Positions 1-4,021 of a stretch of DNA of 5,686 nt are shown here, piece after piece. A program made the position numbers and the translations under genes. Within the stretch, counting starts at the first letter, position 1; every line of letters starts with the position of its first letter. Source of the DNA: Sphingomonadaceae bacterium (lineage in GTDB: Bacteria; Pseudomonadota; Alphaproteobacteria; Sphingomonadales; Sphingomonadaceae); NCBI GenBank assembly GCA_016742125.1, contig JACVCM010000134.1, positions 1-5,686 of the forward strand, in the 5' to 3' direction. The notes under the pieces are model-generated. The model worked only from the letters and a program-made list of their open reading frames with translations, made no database searches and had not been told where the DNA came from.

Positions 1-161
1 GGCTGGAGCGACGCGATGCCCATTTCATACGTAGCGCCTTTATCGGCGGCGCGACCTATGCCGACCTGGCGGCGCGAGAGGGCGAACCGCTCGGCACGGT
101 GAAAAGCCGGATACGGCGCGCGCTGATCAAGCTGCGCGCCTGCATGGAGGGGGCTTCATGA
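1..161 (+). CDS. ECF RNA polymerase sigma factor, C-terminal fragment (region 4)
   Basis: This is the 3' end of a sigma-70 family (ECF) sigma factor; its 5' part lies before the window. In the frame starting at base 3, about 52 residues precede the TGA at 159-161. They contain the region 4 helix-turn-helix that reads the promoter -35 element: the pattern GATYADLAAREGEPLGTVKS, then RIRRALIKLR, which matches the usual G-x-s-Y-x-E-I-A / PLGTVKSR-x-R-R-A core. The stop overlaps the start of the anti-sigma gene as ATGA, so the pair is probably translationally coupled. The RskA-type partner and the FAS1 gene downstream suggest a SigK-like ECF group. That subgroup is inferred, because region 2 is not visible. 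The family call is firm; the exact group is not. Confidence 0.9.
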   Translation, partial: LERRDAHFIRSAFIGGATYADLAAREGEPLGTVKSRIRRALIKLRACMEGAS

Positions 162-844
162 GCATCTTGAACGAAGACGATATCGCCCTTGCCGGGGAAT
201 ATGTGCTCGGGCTGCTCGATGCTGCGGGCGAGGCGAAGGTGAATGCGCGGATCGCGACCGACCCGACGTTCGCGGCCGAGGTCGAGGCCTGGCGGAGACG
301 GCTCGCGCCGATGCTTGCGGGCGAAGAAGCGCCGCCCGCGTGTGTTTGGGAGGCGGTCCAGAAAGGCCTTCCCTTGCCAACCGGGCAAGACGCCGGGGCT
401 GGCAAACTGCTGTTCTGGCGCTCTCTCACCGGCATGTCGGTTGGCGCGGCGGCGATATTGGGCATCCTGTTACTGCAAAAGCCGGATGCCGTCCCTGCTC
501 CTGCGCCCGAAGCGCCGCTGATCGCCGCCTTGGGCAGCGAAACCGGCTCCGCTTCGCTGACCGCCAGCTATGATGCAGCCACGGGGCGAATGATTATCAC
601 GCCGGTGTCGCTCGATACGGGTGAGCTTTATCCAGAATTGTGGATCATCCCCGCCGATGGACAGGCGCGATCGCTGGGTATCGTGGAGAGCAAAGCCGCG
701 ACGTCGGTCGTCGTGCCCACTGAGCTGCGTCAATATATGGGTGCAGGCGGCACCTTGGCGATTACCCCCGAACCCGCAGGCGGCGCGCCAGGCGGCAAGG
801 CCACCGGTCCGGTGATCGCCAGCGGAAAAATCGCAACTATTTGA
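158..844 (+). CDS. RskA-type transmembrane anti-sigma factor
   Basis: This 228-residue protein is the probable anti-sigma partner of the ECF sigma factor encoded just upstream. The N-terminal ~75 residues look like the cytoplasmic sigma-binding domain of the RskA family, with LAGEYVLGLLD at 11-21, the EVEAWRRRLAPM stretch at 41-52 and VWEAVQKGL at 63-71. One hydrophobic segment at about 87-106 should cross the inner membrane. The periplasmic part (about 118-228) matches the RskA C-terminal domain pattern: PELWIIPADG at 159-168, RSLGIVES at 171-178, LAITPEPAGGAPGGKATGPV at 200-219. The start is fixed by a strong GGAGG at 146-150, seven bases before the ATG, and by the ATGA overlap with the sigma gene. 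By analogy with mycobacterial RskA, it would hold the sigma factor at the membrane until released by regulated proteolysis. No zinc-binding HxxxCxxC motif (ZAS type) is present. Confidence 0.9.
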   Translation: MSILNEDDIALAGEYVLGLLDAAGEAKVNARIATDPTFAAEVEAWRRRLAPMLAGEEAPPACVWEAVQKGLPLPTGQDAGAGKLLFWRSLTGMSVGAAAILGILLLQKPDAVPAPAPEAPLIAALGSETGSASLTASYDAATGRMIITPVSLDTGELYPELWIIPADGQARSLGIVESKAATSVVVPTELRQYMGAGGTLAITPEPAGGAPGGKATGPVIASGKIATI

Positions 845-863
845 AAAAATTTTGCGTTGGTTG

Positions 864-891
864 CATCCGGCCCGCCGATGCTTCCGTAACT
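864..891 (+). promoter_or_regulatory. candidate ECF-sigma promoter for the FAS1 gene
   Basis: In the 98-bp gap between the anti-sigma and FAS1 genes, CATCC (864-868, within TGCATCC) is followed after 16 bases by CGTAACT (885-891). The element layout and spacing resemble ECF promoters, which often have an AACC- or ATCC-like -35 and a CGTA/GTC-like -10. It ends 51 bases before the FAS1 start. I see no good housekeeping -35/-10 pair here. The assignment is by eye; I did not confirm it against a matrix. Confidence 0.45.
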
Positions 892-927
892 GTCCGCAGC
901 ACGCCATCCCCCGGACGTGCGCAGAAC

Positions 928-934
928 AGGAAAG
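928..934 (+). promoter_or_regulatory. ribosome binding site that sets the FAS1 start at 943
   Basis: AGGAAAG lies eight bases before the ATG at 943. It supports this start over an in-frame TTG at 841, which would add 34 non-signal residues in front of an otherwise ordinary signal peptide and would overlap the anti-sigma stop. Confidence 0.7.
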
Positions 935-942
935 TTGAAATC

Positions 943-1506
943 ATGAAAAACCGCATATTAGTCGCTCTCGCACTCGCGTCTTCTACACTCACCGGCACCG
1001 CTCTGGTCGCCAACCATCATGCCATGGCCAATCCGACGGTTGGCGGCGCCGCGATGTTCCCCGCCAAGACAATTGCAGAAAATGCCTCGGCGGCGCCGAA
1101 CCTGACCACGCTGGTTGCTGCGGTAAAAGCCGCCGGTCTGGTCGAGACACTCGCCAGCCCCGGCCCCTTCACCGTGTTCGCACCTACCAATGATGCCTTT
1201 GCGAAGCTTCCTGCGGGCACGGTCGAAACGCTGGTAAAGCCCGAGAACAAGGCGACGTTGACGTCGATCCTGACCTATCATGTCGTTGCCGGAAAGCTGA
1301 CCAGCAAGGACATTGTGAAGGCGATCAAGGCCGGTGGCGGCACCGCCACGCTGAACACCGTTGCCGGCGGAACACTGAGCGCCAAGCTGGTGGGCAAGGA
1401 CGTGATCGTGACCGATGCCAAGGGCGGGATGTCCAAGGTCACCACGGTGGATGTGATGCAGTCGAACGGCGTCGTCCACGTCATCGATTCGGTTTTGCTG
1501 CCGTAA
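943..1506 (+). CDS. secreted fasciclin (FAS1) domain protein
   Basis: This 187-residue protein has a Sec signal peptide (MKNRILVALALASSTLTGTA..., likely cleaved after AMA at 27-29) followed by one FAS1 domain at about 40-187. The FAS1 hallmarks are clear: the H1 motif FTVFAPTNDAF at 76-86, the conserved TYHVV at 111-115, and the H2 motif GVVHVIDSVLLP at 176-187, which ends the protein. FAS1 domains generally act in adhesion or cell-surface interactions; the ligand here is unknown. No lipobox cysteine is present, so the mature protein should be free in the periplasm or secreted. Its place behind a sigma/anti-sigma pair suggests it is a target of that sigma factor, as MPT70 and MPT83 are of mycobacterial SigK. 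The gene is followed by a hairpin shared with the convergent phhA. Confidence 0.93.
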   Translation: MKNRILVALALASSTLTGTALVANHHAMANPTVGGAAMFPAKTIAENASAAPNLTTLVAAVKAAGLVETLASPGPFTVFAPTNDAFAKLPAGTVETLVKPENKATLTSILTYHVVAGKLTSKDIVKAIKAGGGTATLNTVAGGTLSAKLVGKDVIVTDAKGGMSKVTTVDVMQSNGVVHVIDSVLLP

Positions 1507-1522
1507 CAGGCGGCAAATGCCG

Positions 1523-1563
1523 GGGGTCGGTCGCTTTTGCCTCCCTTTTTAGCGACCGGCCCC
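1523..1563. terminator. shared hairpin between convergent FAS1 and phhA genes
   Basis: GGGGTCGGTCGCT (1523-1535) can pair with AGCGACCGGCCCC (1551-1563), a 13-bp stem with one G-T wobble and a 15-base loop. The T run at 1546-1550 lies inside the loop rather than after the stem, and the second arm covers the end of phhA. A weaker alternative for the plus strand pairs GGCGGCAAA near 1509 with TTTGCCTCC just before TTTTT, which would be a more classical terminator for the FAS1 gene. A role in ending both transcripts is likely; the exact fold is uncertain. Confidence 0.5.
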
Positions 1564-2418
1564 TTCCGCATATTCCTGCGTGCCGCGTGTGATCACATCA
1601 TCCCCGGGCAGGATATCCGCAATCCGGATGTCGGGAAGCTTTTCGAGCTCGGCATATAGCGGCGCAAAGTCGGTCTCGACGGTAACCCTCAGTAGATAGT
1701 CCAGGCTGGGGATCACGAAGTAATTCTGCTGAAAATCGTCGATCCGGTAATGCGTGCGCATTACACGCATAAGGTCGAACCCGAGGCGGTTCGGGCTTGG
1801 ATCATCCAGCGCGAAAACGCTCTCTCCATAGCTCGACACTATTCCGGCGCCATATATCCGCAGTCCTTGCGGTTCCTGAATGAGACCGAACTCGACCGTA
1901 TACCAGTATAGACGTGCGAGATGGTCGAGCGCCCCGAAACCAAGGCTGCGCAGCCCGCCTTTGCCATACGCCACCATATAATCCGCGAACACCGGATCGG
2001 CGAGCATCGGCACATGGCCGAAAACATCGTGAAAAACGTCGGGTTCCTGCAGATAATCGAGCTGCTGGGGTGTGCGGATAAAGTTACCCGCAGGAAAGCG
2101 CCGGTTGGCCAGATGGTCGAAAAAGACGTCGTCGGGCACAAGTCCTGGGACGGCGACAACCTGCCACCCCGTTGCAGCCATCAATCGCTGGTTGAGTTCG
2201 CGGTAATCCGGGATGCCGGGCTTCGACAGTTTCAACACATCCAGCCCACGCAGAAATGCATCCGCAGCCCGGCCCGGCAGCATCGCCGATTGCCGCGCAA
2301 ACAATCTGTCCCACATGGCATGCTCATCGGCGCTGAACGCGTCCCACTTTTGCGGGATGGTCCAGTCTGCATTTGCGCCCTTCGGCGGGCTGTCATAAAC
2401 ATGCTGAAAATCGGCCAT
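1549..2418 (-). CDS. phhA: phenylalanine-4-hydroxylase
   Basis: This 289-residue, single-domain bacterial aromatic amino acid hydroxylase converts phenylalanine to tyrosine with O2 and a tetrahydropterin cofactor at a non-haem iron. The iron-binding triad is visible: His130 and His135 in EPDVFHDVFGHVPML (125-139) and Glu176 in YWYTVEFGL (171-179). The family motif YGAGIVSSYGE is at 189-199. Length and spacing match the Chromobacterium-type enzyme, in which the ligands are His138, His143 and Glu184. The N-terminus (PPKGANADWTIPQKWD) fits homologues and supports the ATG at 2418, although no Shine-Dalgarno is seen before it. The usual partner phhB (pterin carbinolamine dehydratase) is not in the window, nor is an adjacent AsnC/Lrp or TyrR-type regulator. 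The start overlaps the divergent DUF2459 gene by 18 bases. Confidence 0.96.
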   Translation of the reverse strand: MADFQHVYDSPPKGANADWTIPQKWDAFSADEHAMWDRLFARQSAMLPGRAADAFLRGLDVLKLSKPGIPDYRELNQRLMAATGWQVVAVPGLVPDDVFFDHLANRRFPAGNFIRTPQQLDYLQEPDVFHDVFGHVPMLADPVFADYMVAYGKGGLRSLGFGALDHLARLYWYTVEFGLIQEPQGLRIYGAGIVSSYGESVFALDDPSPNRLGFDLMRVMRTHYRIDDFQQNYFVIPSLDYLLRVTVETDFAPLYAELEKLPDIRIADILPGDDVITRGTQEYAEGAGR

Positions 2419-3114
2419 TGGATTTGGTTACACTTGAAACTGTTTCGCATCAACAGCCTGTGGACGGCATTGCGCGCGGCTGTCGGGTGGCCCTTGTTGA
2501 CCGTCGGGTTTTACATGGTAGCAGCGTTGGCGGGCAGCCATATTCCCGCCAACGGCAGCTGGACACCGCCCCGGGAGGGCGTCGACATTTTTGTCGAAAC
2601 CAATGGTGTGCACGTCAGCCTCATCGTCCCGGTGTCAGCAGTGGGTGAGGATCTGAGCGACCTTATCCGGCCCGACCAACTCGCCAACCCTGACCTTTAT
2701 GGCACCCATGTAATGATCGGCTGGGGGCATGGGCGCGTCTATCGTAACGCCCGAACCTGGGGCGATGTCCGGAGCGGCGATATCGCCGGTGCAATTGTCG
2801 GGTCGGACGATACGACTTTGCACATATATCACCTGATAAACCCGCAGATATTACCCCACCGGAAAATACTGAGGGTCAGTCCTCAGCAATATCGCATCAT
2901 CGTCCGCCAAATTCGCTCTACCTTCCGCCTGAACGAGAGGGGCGAGAGTGTCGCCTACGCTGCCTACTCGCCTGACAATCTCTTCTACGACAGTCGCGGG
3001 CATTATTCCGCACTCTACACATGCAATAACTGGACAGGCGATATCTTGCGCAAGGCCGGCGTTCGCATGGGTATCTGGACGCCCATGCCTGGCGGGGTCA
3101 TGCGCTGGCTCTAG
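2401..3114 (+). CDS. DUF2459 (TIGR02117-like) membrane-anchored protein
   Basis: This protein of about 237 residues belongs to the uncharacterised DUF2459 / 'urease-associated' family. One N-terminal membrane segment lies at about 27-46, followed by the family pattern IPANGSWTPPREGVDIFVET (48-67), then NGVHVSLIVPV (68-78), an IGWGHGRVYRN stretch (106-116), and the C-terminal block YTCNNWTGDILRKAGVRMGI (206-225) followed by WTPMPGGV. The bulk should face the periplasm. The conserved His71 and Cys208 could form an active site (inference). No function is established and no urease genes are nearby. The start is uncertain: ATG 2401 lies inside phhA on the other strand and lacks a clear Shine-Dalgarno. 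TTG 2434 is an alternative, while ATG 2515 would cut the membrane segment. The stop shares CTAG with the convergent regulator. Confidence 0.85.
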   Translation: MLKIGHWIWLHLKLFRINSLWTALRAAVGWPLLTVGFYMVAALAGSHIPANGSWTPPREGVDIFVETNGVHVSLIVPVSAVGEDLSDLIRPDQLANPDLYGTHVMIGWGHGRVYRNARTWGDVRSGDIAGAIVGSDDTTLHIYHLINPQILPHRKILRVSPQQYRIIVRQIRSTFRLNERGESVAYAAYSPDNLFYDSRGHYSALYTCNNWTGDILRKAGVRMGIWTPMPGGVMRWL

Positions 3115-3830
3115 CTTTTCATCCAGCGCTTTAGCGCGACCGGATCTTCGACAACCAAATGGCCATAATGCCTTGTCACCAGCCCGCGCTTTTCCAGTTC
3201 GGCCAGGGCAGAGGCGATGGTCATTCTGGATACGCCGATCAGTTCAGCCAGCTCCTGCTGCCTGATACCGAGCTTAACTGGAGGCTCACGATCCGCAGCA
3301 AATGCCAAAAGGCGCTGTGCCAGCCTCTTCGCCGCAGGCATGTTGCGGAAGACCAGCAGGTTATCGAGTGCTTCCTGCAATTGCTTGGCCAGTATCTTGA
3401 GCATCTGACGGGCGAATTCCGGAGAGCGACCGAGCACTTCCGAAAATATCTTCTCGCTTACCCATAACATCTCGACCTTGCCCAACGCTTCAATGTCCAG
3501 AACCCGTTCAAACTGCCCGAGGCAGGCGAGCTCCCCAAAGCTGTCGCCAGGACCCAGAATGAACAGTACATGCATATTGCCCTGGGCATCCTGGTGCCCG
3601 CATTTTACCTGACCCTTGTCCACAATCCAGAAACCGTCCGCATCATCGCCGCGGTGTTGCAGGAACTGCCCGGCTTTGAAGTTCCGGCGAAGCGCCCTAT
3701 TGCGGAACTCTGCCTGAACCTCTGGAGGAAATCCCGCGAACAACGCCGGCGCACCCACAGAACGACCACTGTTTTCAACCGGGCGACGGGATTGTAAGAT
3801 TCTTGGCATTATCGGAACAGCAATCGTCAT
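3111..3830 (-). CDS. Crp/Fnr-family transcriptional regulator
   Basis: This 239-residue regulator has an N-terminal cyclic-nucleotide-binding-like beta-barrel (about 30-125, with LFAGFPPEVQAEF, the ILGPGDSFGELACLG turn at 91-105), a long dimer helix (about 135-162) and a C-terminal winged helix-turn-helix (about 165-230: GIRQQELAELIGVSRMTIAS, then ALAELEKRGLVTR). There is no FNR-type N-terminal cysteine cluster; the only cysteines are Cys77 and Cys103, so an iron-sulfur oxygen sensor is unlikely. The cAMP pocket is not canonical: after Glu100 the arginine (109) is one residue closer than in E. coli CRP and is followed by Val, not Ser. The effector is therefore unknown. ATG 3830 and ATG 3809 are both possible starts and neither has its own good Shine-Dalgarno. 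The gene lies 191 bases after ligA, on the same strand. Confidence 0.92.
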   Translation of the reverse strand: MTIAVPIMPRILQSRRPVENSGRSVGAPALFAGFPPEVQAEFRNRALRRNFKAGQFLQHRGDDADGFWIVDKGQVKCGHQDAQGNMHVLFILGPGDSFGELACLGQFERVLDIEALGKVEMLWVSEKIFSEVLGRSPEFARQMLKILAKQLQEALDNLLVFRNMPAAKRLAQRLLAFAADREPPVKLGIRQQELAELIGVSRMTIASALAELEKRGLVTRHYGHLVVEDPVALKRWMKS

Positions 3831-3841
3831 ATAACTGTCAT
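3827..3841 (-). other. possible 4-residue leader ORF coupled to the Crp/Fnr gene
   Basis: On the minus strand an ATG at 3841 opens Met-Thr-Val-Ile and stops with a TGA (3829-3827) that overlaps the regulator's ATG (3830-3828) as ATGA. It has a Shine-Dalgarno-like AAAAGGA (complement of 3851-3857) nine bases upstream, whereas the regulator itself has none at the right distance. This would explain how ribosomes reach the regulator start. It is seen in one sequence only and could be chance. Confidence 0.3.
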
Positions 3842-3919
3842 GAAAGCAAGTCCTTTTGGAGTCGCATTCCGGATATAGGCCAAAGGCCGGTGGCGGAAAG
3901 GGTCAAAGGACGTAACTTC

Positions 3920-3955
3920 GAACCGCGCGGCGCTGAGGGGGATCTGCTGCGGTTC
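3920..3955. repeat. inverted repeat GAACCGC / GCGGTTC abutting the ligA hairpin
   Basis: GAACCGC (3920-3926) and GCGGTTC (3949-3955) form perfect 7-bp arms around a 22-base spacer. The repeat directly abuts the longer hairpin that begins at 3956. It may be a second stem in the ligA 3' region or an operator-like site in the leader of the Crp/Fnr gene; nothing distinguishes these. Confidence 0.35.
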
Positions 3956-3998
3956 TGGCGACGCGCTGATTGTTCCTTTTCTGGTCAGCGCGTCGCCA
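3956..3998 (-). terminator. strong hairpin downstream of ligA
   Basis: TGGCGACGCGCTGA (3956-3969) and TCAGCGCGTCGCCA (3985-3998) form a perfect 14-bp stem with a 15-base loop, beginning 23 bases after the ligA stop. This position fits a ligA terminator. On the minus strand no T run follows the stem. On the plus strand a short CTTTTAG follows, but no plus-strand gene ends here. It may act as an mRNA 3' stabiliser or a Rho-assisted terminator rather than a classical intrinsic terminator. Confidence 0.65.
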
Positions 3999-4021
3999 AG
4001 CTTTTAGTTCAGGCTCTGCTT

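Noticed and set aside
841..942. Upstream TTG start (841) for the FAS1 protein
   Set aside because: It would bury the signal peptide behind 34 residues and overlaps the anti-sigma stop; the ATG at 943 has a good ribosome binding site.
958..1479. 173-codon minus-strand frame opposite the FAS1 gene
   Set aside because: It is a shadow of a clear FAS1 coding region, with no domain or start signal.
1921..2400. 160-codon upstream extension of the DUF2459 frame
   Set aside because: It lies wholly antisense to the conserved phhA core and adds no recognisable sequence; the family's usual N-terminal anchor begins after 2401.
2419..2460. Sigma-70 promoter for phhA: TTGATG, 17 bases, TAACCA on the minus strand
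   Set aside because: The -35 is fair and the spacing right, but the -10 matches TATAAT poorly, and the site lies inside the DUF2459 coding sequence.
3872..3906. Possible minus-strand promoter for the Crp/Fnr gene: TTGACC (complement of 3901-3906) with TATATC (complement of 3872-3877)
   Set aside because: The 23-base spacer is too long for a sigma-70 promoter, and no adequate -35 lies at 17 bases from TATATC.
3831..4021. FNR/CRP autoregulatory operator in the gap before the regulator
   Set aside because: I found no TTGAT-N4-ATCAA or TGTGA-N6-TCACA-like palindrome; the short GGCC-AAA-GGCC at 3878-3888 is too weak to call.
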